Source: Xylanibacillus composti (lineage in GTDB: Bacteria > Bacillota > Bacilli > Paenibacillales > K13). From it: a stretch of 64,000 bases of DNA. The DNA is taken from the NCBI RefSeq assembly GCF_018403685.1, contig NZ_BOVK01000028.1:41287-105286 (forward strand), given 5' to 3'. The translations under genes and the position numbers were made by a program. Position 1 is the stretch's first letter, and every line of letters starts with the position of its first letter. A model generated the notes under the pieces. That model had not been told where the DNA came from. It worked only from the letters and a program-made list of their open reading frames with translations, and ran no database searches. This document shows, one piece after another, positions 1 to 8,300 of the stretch.

Positions 1-2584
1 AAAGTAGTGACCGTAAGTGCCTACGCCCCCCCCATATTCTGCGATCTATTCGATTCTGGGGATCAAAATCGAAGTAGTAACCCCAGATCGAACCGGTGTT
101 GCCGCAGGTCCCGCAATAACTTCTGTGTAATAGCCCCGTTTGACTGATATCGACATTGCTCGTGGTGATGCTGCGATAGGGCTGAAAATAACTGACGGCT
201 CTTGTTTCCAGCTCATTCGCTGCGTTGCGCAGCACATAGTTATTTGTAGGCACATGCTCTTTGGCTATAGAAGATGCTTGTCCTCGCAGCAACTCCTGCA
301 TGCGGGGAGCAACCACCGTTATATTCGGCGGCTCCGGGTTGATGCCGAAGGCGGCAAAGTCTACTTCAGGTGCAAGGTTGACGACCGTAAACGGGAAGAT
401 GCCTTGAGCGGTTTTTCCCCAATCTTCCTTCAAGAATATTTCTACAGCGCAAGAGCCTACGATAGTCGGCGTGTACGTGAAGGAGCCGTCATCGTTACGC
501 GTGATATTTATTCTTGTATCGTCTTCAAAGGAGCCATTGAGATTTCGGTCGCAAACAATTTTGGTTGTATGTTCCACGATCTCGTCGCCATCCGGGCTGT
601 AGGAGGCATCCTTGAAAGTCATCGCAGCCCCCCGCACTCCTCTGTCCACGTATTGCAGCTGGGCGATTGGCGGCAAGTCTGGCTTGACCGTCAATGCATG
701 CGTGGCTGGAGCGAGCGATCTTAATCCGGTGTTATCCTCAACATCCAGTTTGATGGCCTCTGTACCGGGGGTCATGTAGACGTCCTTCTTGTTCGTCCAG
801 ATGTGTCGAGCAATTGTCCGTCCTCTTACCGGGCTGTAGCTCTCCTCTCCCGAGAACGGTTGCGGCAGCGGTCGGCCTTCCACAACCTCTCGCGGCCCGG
901 TAATAATCGGAACCGGGTTTTCTGGAACGACGCGCAGCGTTACAGTCCGCTCCGCACAAGCACCCCACGGGTCACAGCCCGACACCTTGATGCGATGCGT
1001 ACCCAGCTCGTCCGCAATGATGTGACGCAGCTGCTCCTCATGCTCCCAAAATCCGTACTTGCTTCTATCGGCAAAGGAGCGTATCCAGGCACTGTCGCTG
1101 CCGGCAAAGTCCCACGTATACGTAATGTAATCCCCTTCCGGATCATACGGCTCCGGCGGGTCTTTTCTATCGTCATAAATAATGCGCAGGTTCACCCTGC
1201 TGTTGACGACAATTTCTTGGATGGGATCATAACTGTAATAATCATATCCCTCGAAGAAGCCCGCGTTGAACACAGGCGGCCGATTGTTGTCCGGAGTTGT
1301 AATCGTCAGCGGCTTCGTAGCGATCCAGCCCGAGTCACCTTTGTCTGTCACGATCCGCATGGATATGGTGTATGTACCTGCGCCATGTCGATGTATGAGG
1401 CCGGGGTAGTTGGCATACGGATAGTTGTCTGACACGGTTCGGCTATACTTCGAAGAACCATAGTGATACTCGCTATTTCGTTCAATTCGGAAAGCGTGCG
1501 ACACGTATCTGGCGTTTTCTACGGTGATGTTCTTTGGCCGAAGCTCAAAGGCTTCATACCAGGTAATAGTATTGGACGGCAGAATATCGAAGTCGCCTGT
1601 GATGCGCGCTGCCGGTCCGGGATCGCCCGTACCGGGGCCGCCTGGACCTCCCGGCCCGCCAGGTCCACCGGTATCTGGCGGACCGTCATCATCTATGACC
1701 GTCACCCTCGCGGACACGGACCTGTTCTGCTCAGCGAAATATGCCGTTATGGTGGCATAGGACGATCCGGCAGTTGGGGACACGCCTGTTACCGTGCCCC
1801 CATTATCTACTGGCGCTCTTGCCGGTGCGTCTGACGACCAGGTAAGTTTATCATCGCTGACTACATAACTTTTCGGCTCTCCGTTTTGGATCCAATCTGC
1901 ATATACCGTGAAATGCTGCGTCTGTCCAACTTGCAGCTGCTTTTGTGTTGGGTCAATACGAAGGCCAACGAATGAGTCCTGCACAGTCGCGGTCGCCACC
2001 CACATTACATCTACCTGAAACGGGTAGTTCCACATAGGCCGTCCGCCGCAGCCATCCGGGAAATAGTATCCTTGAACCCCATAACCAGAATATCCATCAA
2101 TGATGACACGATCATTTTCGATTCGAGGATTTCCTTGAATATTCCTATCTGCATCAGCACTCATTCTCGGATATAGGACACCGTTTTTTACGCCCTCAAC
2201 TGGCTTAATGGTACTTGGGTCTATGGTGATGTTACTCGTCAACGGTTGGTCAGTACCGTTTACTCTCCATTGAGAATCATTAACGGATGGTGGAGCAATG
2301 TTTGCATACGTTCTCACCTTTGTGTATACAGGCTGTTGTGTACTTCCTGATATATGGTTATTCGCAGAACGCGGCCCTTCAATGGTACTATCCGTCGTCC
2401 ATGATCCATCAAGACGCTGACACCATCGATAACCCGGATTTTCTTCAGATACTATATATACCTGAATTTGTGTTCCGTTACTTGAAGCATTTGAATCTGA
2501 AGGATAAATCAACTGCGAAAAATGAGAAATAAGAAATAGAAGCGCAAATATTTTCGGGATGTTTTTTCTAATCCATTTTATCAA
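1..2584 (-). CDS. Large secreted protein with Ig/PKD-like repeats, 3' end outside window
   Basis: The minus strand is open without a stop from a TTG start at 2584 to the window edge (861 codons). An AAGGGTGAG ribosome site lies 6 nt before this TTG; an upstream-frame ATG is followed at once by a stop. Residues 1-33 form a signal peptide (basic MIKWIRKN, hydrophobic core, then polar). Residues about 208-300 resemble a bacterial Ig-like (BIG2) domain beginning LRIDPTQKQLQVGQ. A Gly/Pro hinge of GGP repeats occupies about 302-322. PKD/Ig-like segments follow (for example around TYTWDFAGSD). It lies 11 bp after the SLH gene and is probably cotranscribed with it, so a cell-surface protein is inferred. 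The last 10 codons before the edge follow a G8 tract and look unlike protein; one G fewer gives a plausible continuation. No enzymatic domain is visible. Confidence 0.8.
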   Translation of the reverse strand, partial: MIKWIRKNIPKIFALLFLISHFSQLIYPSDSNASSNGTQIQVYIVSEENPGYRWCQRLDGSWTTDSTIEGPRSANNHISGSTQQPVYTKVRTYANIAPPSVNDSQWRVNGTDQPLTSNITIDPSTIKPVEGVKNGVLYPRMSADADRNIQGNPRIENDRVIIDGYSGYGVQGYYFPDGCGGRPMWNYPFQVDVMWVATATVQDSFVGLRIDPTQKQLQVGQTQHFTVYADWIQNGEPKSYVVSDDKLTWSSDAPARAPVDNGGTVTGVSPTAGSSYATITAYFAEQNRSVSARVTVIDDDGPPDTGGPGGPGGPGGPGTGDPGPAARITGDFDILPSNTITWYEAFELRPKNITVENARYVSHAFRIERNSEYHYGSSKYSRTVSDNYPYANYPGLIHRHGAGTYTISMRIVTDKGDSGWIATKPLTITTPDNNRPPVFNAGFFEGYDYYSYDPIQEIVVNSRVNLRIIYDDRKDPPEPYDPEGDYITYTWDFAGSDSAWIRSFADRSKYGFWEHEEQLRHIIADELGTHRIKVSGCDPWGACAERTVTLRVVPENPVPIITGPREVVEGRPLPQPFSGEESYSPVRGRTIARHIWTNKKDVYMTPGTEAIKLDVEDNTGLRSLAPATHALTVKPDLPPIAQLQYVDRGVRGAAMTFKDASYSPDGDEIVEHTTKIVCDRNLNGSFEDDTRINITRNDDGSFTYTPTIVGSCAVEIFLKEDWGKTAQGIFPFTVVNLAPEVDFAAFGINPEPPNITVVAPRMQELLRGQASSIAKEHVPTNNYVLRNAANELETRAVSYFQPYRSITTSNVDISQTGLLHRSYCGTCGNTGSIWGYYFDFDPQNRIDRRIWGGRRHLRSLL
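26..33 (-). repeat. G8 homopolymer (C8 on the plus strand) at a probable reading-frame break
   Basis: With eight G the minus-strand frame reads IWGGRRHLRSLL; with seven it reads IWGGVGTYGHYF, which fits the preceding composition better. The tract is either a slippage site or a sequence error. Confidence 0.55.
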
Positions 2585-2595
2585 GTGTCTCACCC

Positions 2596-3762
2596 TTATT
2601 CTTTGTCTTTAACTAATAAAATGGATGGCGTTCCAATAGCATTATTAGCACGAACTGCTACATCAAATCGAGTAGAATCATAACGCCCGTAAAGGGCGAC
2701 CTCTCTTGTCTCATCTTTTTTCAACTCGGTAGCCAACCAGAAATGTGGATACAATAATCCATACTTTTCTTCTATAATCGAATCTGAAAACGGTACACTT
2801 GGATTGGCGTATAAACTTGGCGAAAAGAGATCAGGATGATACCCTGTTTTCTTAGGAGTCAAATCTACCATGGCAATAACATAATACTCCTTATTGGTTC
2901 TGAATCTCTCCTCCAGCTTCGTGCGATCCCACAGAAACTTCTTCTCATAGAAGCTGACTGTATCACTGGCTTCAATCGGCAGCACATAGTATCTCTTGAT
3001 GTTCACGGTGTAGTTGGCATGTTCAATCGTGACAGGATCTTCGTAGACGTTCAGGACAGGGATCAAATTAGAAACGGCCTTTGTGTTCGTGCCAGTCTCC
3101 GCAATTTCCTTCAACTCCTGCAGATACTGCATGCGATCCGGCGACGTGTTCAGCTGACGCAGAATATTTTCAATGATCGCCACCGCTTCGGCGCGGGTAG
3201 CGCGCTTTTTCAAACCAAGAGAATGATCCGGATAGCCGCTCATAACCTTGGCCCCTACTGTAAGGGCTGCATACGGAACATCCTTCTCTGTCAACTCCCG
3301 ATAATCCACAAAAGGAATATCCCCGTTATACAAGTTGTCGAATGCGGCCAGGTATTCGCTGTACGCGTGCTGCGTAGCCAGAGAACGAGCGGCCAGACGC
3401 ATCATTTCCAAACGGCTGATCTGCTCCCCATAGTTGGTAAAGTCCGAAGTGCTATGAATGTCAAACTCCAGCGCCGCCGACACATACCCCTGATACCAAG
3501 GCGATCCGCCCACTGACTTCGGCAGCTTGAGCGCATCAACAAGCATTTTGATAAACTCGGCGCGGGTCACATTTTGGTTAGGCTTGAAAGTATCGTCGGG
3601 ATAGCCACTGACATATCCCTTTTGCACAGCACCCTTAATGGCATCCTCTGCCCAGTGGCCGGCAATATCAGTTAATTGTATAGGGGCACTCTCAGCGAAC
3701 ACTGTTGCTGGATTTACTGCTAAGAACGAGAGAACTAAAAGCATGATCATTATTTTTCTCAT
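2596..3762 (-). CDS. S-layer homology (SLH) domain surface protein
   Basis: 388 residues from the ATG at 3762, chosen because CGGAGG lies 9 nt upstream; an earlier in-frame ATG at 3783 lies before that ribosome site. Residues 1-24 are a signal peptide ending VFA|ES. Three SLH repeats follow: about 31-77 (TDIAGHW...GYPDDTFKPNQNVTRAEF), about 90-125 (degenerate), and about 146-205 (SGYPDHSLGLKKRATRAEA). SLH repeats anchor proteins to pyruvylated secondary cell-wall polymer. The C-terminal 170 residues have no family I recognise. The gene is first in a two-gene unit with the large Ig/PKD-like protein, 11 bp apart. A partly deleted paralogue lies upstream at 4067-4564, suggesting local duplication. 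Confidence 0.85.
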   Translation of the reverse strand: MRKIMIMLLVLSFLAVNPATVFAESAPIQLTDIAGHWAEDAIKGAVQKGYVSGYPDDTFKPNQNVTRAEFIKMLVDALKLPKSVGGSPWYQGYVSAALEFDIHSTSDFTNYGEQISRLEMMRLAARSLATQHAYSEYLAAFDNLYNGDIPFVDYRELTEKDVPYAALTVGAKVMSGYPDHSLGLKKRATRAEAVAIIENILRQLNTSPDRMQYLQELKEIAETGTNTKAVSNLIPVLNVYEDPVTIEHANYTVNIKRYYVLPIEASDTVSFYEKKFLWDRTKLEERFRTNKEYYVIAMVDLTPKKTGYHPDLFSPSLYANPSVPFSDSIIEEKYGLLYPHFWLATELKKDETREVALYGRYDSTRFDVAVRANNAIGTPSILLVKDKE

Positions 3763-3792
3763 AAACAAAAACCTCCGATTCAAATATGTGAA

Positions 3793-3821
3793 TTGACATG
3801 TTCTACTATGGATAGAATAAT
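3793..3821 (+). promoter_or_regulatory. Sigma-A-type promoter for a toxin antisense RNA
   Basis: TTGACA at 3793-3798, 17-nt spacer, AATAAT at 3816-3821; start expected near 3828. It points away from the SLH gene into the 3' region of the holin-like toxin gene on the other strand. Confidence 0.65.
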
Positions 3822-3827
3822 AAAAAC

Positions 3828-3950
3828 CTCAGGTGCGGGAACACCTACGGTTCTACACAGCAGCCGCCTTTAAGGGCGGTAGGCTCAAAACAAAAGACTG
3901 ATCACGAAGATAGACCGTATCCTTTGCCGAGGGCGGTCTATTTCTTTTTC
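3828..3950 (+). ncRNA. Putative RatA-type antisense RNA of a type I toxin-antitoxin pair
   Basis: The predicted transcript starts after the promoter at 3793-3821. It contains a 5' stem-loop (about 3824-3853, AACC/GGTT outside, AGGTG/CACCT inside) and a second hairpin around 3862-3880. It ends at an 8-bp terminator stem (ATAGACCG 3910-3917 with CGGTCTAT 3934-3941) followed by TTCTTTTTC. The terminator covers the stop codon of the toxin gene on the minus strand, so the RNA is complementary to the toxin mRNA 3' end. This matches the txpA/RatA arrangement known from Bacillus. No expression evidence is available here; the boundaries are inferred. Confidence 0.55.
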
Positions 3951-4021
3951 AGGTACGTCAGCAGCGCCAGAATAAACATCCCAAAAAGGAGCATCAGCTG
4001 AAGCGCTTGAAATACCTCCAT
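3938..4021 (-). CDS. Holin-like type I toxin (Hol_Tox family), 27 residues
   Basis: The frame encodes MEVFQALQLMLLFGMFILAL followed by LTYLKKK and TAG. A short polar N-terminus, one hydrophobic helix ending in LALLTY and a Lys tail are the hallmark of putative holin-like toxins (TxpA/BrnT-unrelated, Hol_Tox). The ATG at 4021 is chosen because AAGGGGG lies 9 nt upstream; two further in-frame ATGs at 4030 and 4027 sit directly on that ribosome site. The product should insert in the cytoplasmic membrane. The plus-strand antisense RNA at 3828-3950 overlaps its stop codon. The locus lies between an intact and a decayed SLH gene. Confidence 0.75.
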   Translation of the reverse strand: MEVFQALQLMLLFGMFILALLTYLKKK

Positions 4022-4066
4022 GGGCATCATCCCCCTTCCGGGAGACTAGCCGACCGCCCTATAAGC

Positions 4067-4564
4067 CTATTCTGCTGTACAGAACCCTTCTTTCAAAAGG
4101 AATCTCCTACCAACAACATAAATGATGCTCTCCGGCATTTTACGATCCCACAGAAACTTCTTTCCATAGAAGCTGGCCGTTTCACTCGCTTCTATCGGCA
4201 GCACATCGCATCTCATGATGGTTGCCAGCGTAACAGGATCTCCGTAAACCTTCAGAACCGGGATCAGATTAGAAACGGTCTTTGTATTCATGCGGCTTCC
4301 GCAATTTCCTGATACCAGGGAGAACCACTCACTGACTTTGCAGCTTAAGCCCATCAACAAGCATCTTAATAAACTCGGCGCGGGTTACATTGGTTAGGCT
4401 TGAAGGTTTCGTTCGAGCTTCTGCTAACCTCTTGATGTATGCCGTTGATCCAGACCGGGGCACTGCTCGCTGCCGCCATGAGGCAGGCATACGGCTCCTG
4501 CCAGGGCTAACATGAGGACGTAAAACGCCCAACATCTGACCAGTTTCCGCTTGTTCGCCATCAT
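4067..4564 (-). pseudogene. Decayed, internally deleted SLH-protein paralogue
   Basis: Pieces of the neighbouring SLH protein recur in different frames. A start region (MMANKRKLVRCWAFYVLML, ATG at 4564) has a signal-peptide look. Then TNVTRAEFIKMLVDGLKL (near 4340-4390) matches QNVTRAEFIKMLVDALKL of the intact gene. Next comes SGSPWYQ joined directly to EIAEAA, and then NTKTVSNLIPVLKVYGDPVT and LPIEASETASFYGKKFLWDR. The intact protein carries about 150 residues between SPWYQ and KEIAE, so the middle has been deleted. At least two frameshifts separate the pieces. Residue-level similarity to the intact copy is clear; a function is unlikely. Confidence 0.75.
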
Positions 4565-4603
4565 CGTCTGTTATTTCTCCCCCTTTTCCCGATTGTCATG
4601 ATG

Positions 4604-4837
4604 TTATCGTCTCGGCTTGACCAAGACTCCCGCTGCCTCCGGATCATCCTTGTCGTCATGGCGATTGATATGAAAGCGATAAACCGTGAAGGTCATGCGG
4701 GTCATCTGAAACTTCTTGCTCCGCTGCCCACCCCCCTCTGCTGACTCCTCCTTCGACCATGAAATTACCGGCTGAGTGCCTTCTGCTGTGCCATTGTTCT
4801 CTCTTGCCTGCTCGCGTGTCAAACGATTCTTCTCCAT
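4604..4837 (-). CDS. Small basic/polar hypothetical protein
   Basis: 77 residues beginning MEKNRLTREQARENNGTAEG, with a good GGGAGG ribosome site 8 nt before the ATG. It has no signal peptide or membrane segment and is rich in Lys, Arg, Asp and Glu; the middle (KFQMTRMTFTVYRFHINRHD) could form a beta-strand pair. It precedes the SLH relic by 39 bp on the same strand, so it may once have been the first gene of that surface-protein operon. I do not recognise a family. A real small gene is supported mainly by the ribosome site and coherent composition. Confidence 0.5.
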   Translation of the reverse strand: MEKNRLTREQARENNGTAEGTQPVISWSKEESAEGGGQRSKKFQMTRMTFTVYRFHINRHDDKDDPEAAGVLVKPRR

Positions 4838-4916
4838 TCGCTTCTTCCTCCCTTTCCTAGTTCCATTGCATGCAACCTAGTAGCGCAGATTGATGATTTC
4901 CCGATAAAATGACAAA

Positions 4917-4955
4917 AACCGCCCTTTAGCAAACATTCGTCGCTGAAAGGCGGTT
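4917..4955 (-). terminator. Hairpin with T-tract on the minus strand
   Basis: AACCGCC (4917-4923) pairs with GGCGGTT (4949-4955), with an inner near-complementary CTTTAGC/GCTGAAA; on the minus strand the stem is followed by TTTTTGTC. No intact minus-strand gene lies directly upstream. Together with the promoter at 5056, this is what the 354-bp gap 4838-5191 holds. Confidence 0.4.
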
Positions 4956-5055
4956 CTTCCGCACTACTACTATAGACTTACTTCAAGTTACCACAGTTTT
5001 CCTGAATTCGTCAAGCTTTTGGATGATTTTCACATATAAGCGTATCATGCCTAGC

Positions 5056-5084
5056 TTTCCAATTCAGTCCAAAGTCGCTATACT
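5056..5084 (+). promoter_or_regulatory. Candidate promoter for the spermidine-synthase-like gene
   Basis: TTTCCA at 5056-5061, 17-nt spacer, TATACT at 5079-5084, about 108 bp before the TTG start at 5192. The -35 match is only fair. Confidence 0.35.
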
Positions 5085-5191
5085 AAGCCTGCGGCCATCC
5101 GGAACTCCATAGAACTCGAGCACGTTCTCATCCGGGCTTGCAGCAGCTTTCCAACTCGCACCTAACTTGCTAACAAAGGAGCTTTTTCAAC

Positions 5192-5938
5192 TTGAGGATT
5201 CTGTACAACGAAGTCACGGAAAATCATGCGATCACCGTTTATGATACGACCGAGTATGAGGGGGAAAAGGGACGCTTCCGCGTTCTGCAGTTTGCGGAGG
5301 ACGCTGTGCAAGGAGCGATCGATCTGAATGACCCGACGCGCATCCTGTTCGAGTATCCTCGCGCCATGATCCACCTGATGACCGTCAATCGTCCTGCCTT
5401 CGCGAATGTATTTATGATCGGCCACGGCATCGGCACGATTCCCCGCCATTTGCCGGACAAGCGGTTCAAGATCGCGGAGCTGGACCGCAAGCTGACGGAG
5501 ATGAGCAGGCGCTATTTCAACAGTAAGACGACCGATGTGCATATCGGAGATGGAAGGCTGCTGTTGGAGCAGGAGTCCTCCGGCGCTTACAGCTATATCG
5601 TCCTCGATGCGTTCACAGCAGAAGGAACGCCGCCGCACTTGACGACGCTGCAGTTTTTTCGGTTGATCCGGGACAAGCTCGATGAAGAAGGGGGCCTGCT
5701 GATCAATCTGATCGCCCAAGGCCCCCGGGACAAGCGGGCTTGTGCAGCGCACACGACCTTACGCGAGGTCTATGCTTATGTGCAGGCTTTTGCCCTGCCT
5801 ATTAAAGGAGCCGCCGGCCTGCTCAATATCGTTATGATGGGACGCAGCAAGCCGATCCGCTTTCAACTTAGCGAAATGACCGGTTTCCGGGAAATCCATC
5901 TGCCTCCGGGAGAACTGCTTGTAGATGAATCGGACTAA
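5192..5938 (+). CDS. Spermidine-synthase-fold (SpeE-like) protein
   Basis: 248 residues from TTG at 5192, supported by AAGGAG 10 nt upstream. The Rossmann methyltransferase-like core is visible: VFMIGHGIGTIPRHL (glycine loop, about residues 73-87), KIAELDRKL (acidic ribose-binding strand), VHIGDGRLLL, and YSYIVLDAFTAEGTPPHLTT followed by LIRDKLDEEGGLLINL. Related proteins are annotated as spermidine synthase or a SAM-dependent methyltransferase. The canonical GGGDG loop is GHGIG here and the Asp pair that binds the diamine is not evident, so polyamine synthesis is doubtful. The gene stands alone and converges on arsC, one base apart. Confidence 0.7.
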   Translation: MRILYNEVTENHAITVYDTTEYEGEKGRFRVLQFAEDAVQGAIDLNDPTRILFEYPRAMIHLMTVNRPAFANVFMIGHGIGTIPRHLPDKRFKIAELDRKLTEMSRRYFNSKTTDVHIGDGRLLLEQESSGAYSYIVLDAFTAEGTPPHLTTLQFFRLIRDKLDEEGGLLINLIAQGPRDKRACAAHTTLREVYAYVQAFALPIKGAAGLLNIVMMGRSKPIRFQLSEMTGFREIHLPPGELLVDESD

Positions 5939-5939
5939 G

Positions 5940-6362
5940 CTACTTTCCTTCTCTCACGAACCGGTCAATGCGATCCTTGATGGCATCGCGCACTTCGCAG
6001 AACTTGGCCATGATTTCTGCTTCCGTGCCGCTGGCCTTGGCCGGATCTTCAAAGCCCCAATGCCAACGTTCACCCTTGTCATTGTACACGACCGGGCAGT
6101 TGTCATTCGCATGTCCGCACAGCGTAATAATGTAATCCGCTTTGGCCAGAATGTCAGGATCAATCACATCTGAAGTATGGCCAGAAATATCGATGCCCGC
6201 CTCCTGCATGACTTGCACAGCCCGCGGATTCAAGCCATGCGCCTCCAGCCCCGCACTCCTCACATCATACTTGTCGCCTCCGAGTGCCTTCAGAAAGCCG
6301 TCCGCTATCTGGCTGCGGCACGAGTTGCCTGTACATAGAAAATATACAATGGGTTTGCTCAT
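5940..6362 (-). CDS. arsC: Arsenate reductase ArsC, thioredoxin-coupled type
   Basis: 140 residues from ATG at 6362 (AAAGGAG 9 nt upstream; a longer frame to 6416 lacks a ribosome site). This is the low-molecular-weight phosphatase-like ArsC family, which reduces arsenate to arsenite. The P-loop is [17 protein letters not shown] with the nucleophilic Cys10, and the relay pair sits in [13 protein letters not shown] (about Cys82 and Cys89), the spacing known from Bacillus ArsC. The length matches the family. It is the last gene of arsR-arsB-arsC, downstream of the pump that exports its product. Confidence 0.95.
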   Translation of the reverse strand: MSKPIVYFLCTGNSCRSQIADGFLKALGGDKYDVRSAGLEAHGLNPRAVQVMQEAGIDISGHTSDVIDPDILAKADYIITLCGHANDNCPVVYNDKGERWHWGFEDPAKASGTEAEIMAKFCEVRDAIKDRIDRFVREGK

Positions 6363-6434
6363 GGAATCGCTCTCCTTTGGTTCGATTAGATTTTTATTGC
6401 TCGCGATCTCCTTCACCGCTAGCCTGAGACCTTA

Positions 6435-7727
6435 TCAAGTAATGACGAGCAGCCACATATACAGACCGGCAAGCGTAATGAACAACGTCGGAACGGTCAA
6501 GACAATGCCTGCCTTGAAGTAATACCCCCATGTAATTTTGATTCCCTTGCGCGACAACACATGCAGCCACAGCAGTGTGGCAAGCGAGCCGATGGGCGTG
6601 ATCTTCGGCCCCAGGTTCGAACCGATCACATTGGCATAGATCAGCGCTTCGCGAATGGCGCCGGCAGTCTGCGTGCCCTCAATCGCCAGCGCATCAATCA
6701 TGACCGTGGGCATGTTGTTCATAATCGAAGACAGGATAGCTGCCAAAAAGCCCATGCCGATTGTAGCCGCGAATAAGCCTTGATCCGCGAATCGCTGAAT
6801 GAGCTCGCCCAGCATATCGGTCAAACCGACATTTTTCAACCCGTATACGACAACGTACATGCCAATAGAAAATACGACAACCGACCAAGGCGCTTCCTTG
6901 ATCACACGCTTCGTCTGAATAGCTGCGCTTCGGCGCGCCAGCAGTACGAACGCTAGAGCGGCAGCCCCGGCAATGAACGCCACCGGAATCTGGACAAAGC
7001 CGCTGGCAAGATAGGCAACCAGCAGGATGCCAAGCATATACCACGACAGCTTGAACAGCCGTTGATCCTTGATTGCCTCAGATGGCTGCTTCAACTCGCT
7101 GACCTCGTAGCGGGCCGGGATGCTTTTCCTAAAAAACAGATACAGCACCAGCAAGCTGGCACCAAGCGAGAAGAAATTCGGCACGATCATGCGGCTCGCG
7201 TATTCAACGAAATGAATGCCGAAGAAATCCGCAGAGACAATATTGACCAAGTTGCTGACAATGAACGGCAGCGAGGTCGTGTCGGCAATGAAGCCGCTCG
7301 CCATGATGAAAGGCAGGATCATGGCATCCGGAAATTTCAGTGCTCGCACCATAGCGAGAACGATGGGGGTCAGGATCAGCGCGGCTCCGTCATTCGCGAA
7401 AAATGCGGCCACGGCAGCACCCAAGAGCACCACATAGACGAACATCAGCTTGCCGCTGCCATGGGCGAAGCGTGCCATATGCAGCGCCGCCCATTCGAAA
7501 AAACCGATTTCATCCAAAATCAGCGATATCAAAATAATGGCCACAAAGGTCAGGGTCGCATTCCAGACAATGCCGGTCACGGTCCATACATCCTGCACGC
7601 TGACGACCTGGAACAACAGCGCCAGCAGCGCTCCCGCTGCAGCCGACCACCCGATATTCAGCCCCTTCGGCTGCCAAATAACAAATACCAATGTCAGAAC
7701 AAATATTGCTGATGCCAGAACAATCAT
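6435..7727 (-). CDS. arsB: Arsenite efflux permease ArsB
   Basis: 430 residues and about 11-12 hydrophobic segments. GGAGG lies 4 nt before the ATG at 7727. Recognisable ArsB (ion-transporter superfamily) stretches are [38 protein letters not shown] and the C-terminal [22 protein letters not shown]. It exports As(III)/Sb(III) across the cytoplasmic membrane using the proton gradient; no ArsA ATPase is nearby. It lies 10 bp after arsR and 72 bp before arsC, so it is operonic and should be induced by arsenite. Confidence 0.95.
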   Translation of the reverse strand: MIVLASAIFVLTLVFVIWQPKGLNIGWSAAAGALLALLFQVVSVQDVWTVTGIVWNATLTFVAIILISLILDEIGFFEWAALHMARFAHGSGKLMFVYVVLLGAAVAAFFANDGAALILTPIVLAMVRALKFPDAMILPFIMASGFIADTTSLPFIVSNLVNIVSADFFGIHFVEYASRMIVPNFFSLGASLLVLYLFFRKSIPARYEVSELKQPSEAIKDQRLFKLSWYMLGILLVAYLASGFVQIPVAFIAGAAALAFVLLARRSAAIQTKRVIKEAPWSVVVFSIGMYVVVYGLKNVGLTDMLGELIQRFADQGLFAATIGMGFLAAILSSIMNNMPTVMIDALAIEGTQTAGAIREALIYANVIGSNLGPKITPIGSLATLLWLHVLSRKGIKITWGYYFKAGIVLTVPTLFITLAGLYMWLLVIT

Positions 7728-7737
7728 AAAGCCTCCA

Positions 7738-8052
7738 TTATTGACACGAGATTGGGGTTAATTGAAGCAGCTTTTCCTTCTGCGGCGGCAATTCATCCAG
7801 AACGGCACGCAGGTAAGGCTTATCCTCCACGTTCAGAGAGTAATAAATCCATTGTCCTTTGCGCGCTTCCCTCACCAGGCCCGCATCCTTTAATTTGCGC
7901 ACATGCTGGCTAATATTGGGCTGGCTCGTCTCCAGCAATTCCACCAGTTCGCAAACACACATCTCCCGTTCCTTCAATGAAGCGACAATGGTCAGCCGAT
8001 TCTTGTCACCTAGCAGCTTGAATATTTCGGCCAGCCTCTCGATCTGCGGCAT
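7738..8052 (-). CDS. arsR: ArsR-type metalloregulator
   Basis: 104 residues from ATG at 8052, chosen for AAAGGAG 7 nt upstream. The winged helix-turn-helix runs about residues 8-85 ([39 protein letters not shown]). The metal site [11 protein letters not shown] carries the CxC of the arsenite-binding ArsR group. It represses its own operon until As(III) binds. It is the first gene of arsRBC; an AT-rich region with ATAT inverted repeats directly upstream is the likely operator. Confidence 0.93.
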   Translation of the reverse strand: MPQIERLAEIFKLLGDKNRLTIVASLKEREMCVCELVELLETSQPNISQHVRKLKDAGLVREARKGQWIYYSLNVEDKPYLRAVLDELPPQKEKLLQLTPISCQ

Positions 8053-8124
8053 GACATTTCTCCTTTCTGGCGCCAGACAGTTTTTCCCGCTCACACACGG
8101 GAAAATGGCTCCTGCATGATCTCA

Positions 8125-8180
8125 GATTCTTTGTATATGATTATATAATTATTTATTTATATATAAAAGTTAAGATATTG
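8125..8180 (-). promoter_or_regulatory. AT-rich ars promoter/operator region
   Basis: Read on the minus strand, an ATATATAAATAAATAA stretch leads to TATAATCATATA about 80 bp before arsR. Imperfect ATATA inverted repeats resemble ArsR/SmtB-type 12-2-12 operators; the exact boundaries are uncertain. Confidence 0.4.
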
Positions 8181-8300
8181 TAAATCAGCGACAGTTGTGT
8201 TGCCAGCATCCTGCGAAGCTGATACATTGAAAACGAAATCAATGGGCGATATCAGGCACAATGAATAGAGACGAATGATATGAATCGGAGGCAAGCTGGC

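Noticed and set aside
140..724. Long plus-strand frame
   Set aside because: Antisense of the PKD-like gene; composition rich in Arg, Cys and His, no ribosome site.
1524..1760. Collagen-like GPPGPPGPPGPP frame on the plus strand
   Set aside because: It is the antisense reading of the Gly/Pro hinge in the minus-strand surface protein, which has the start, ribosome site and domain content.
2836..3516. Plus-strand frame of 226 codons
   Set aside because: Mirror of the SLH gene; no protein family features.
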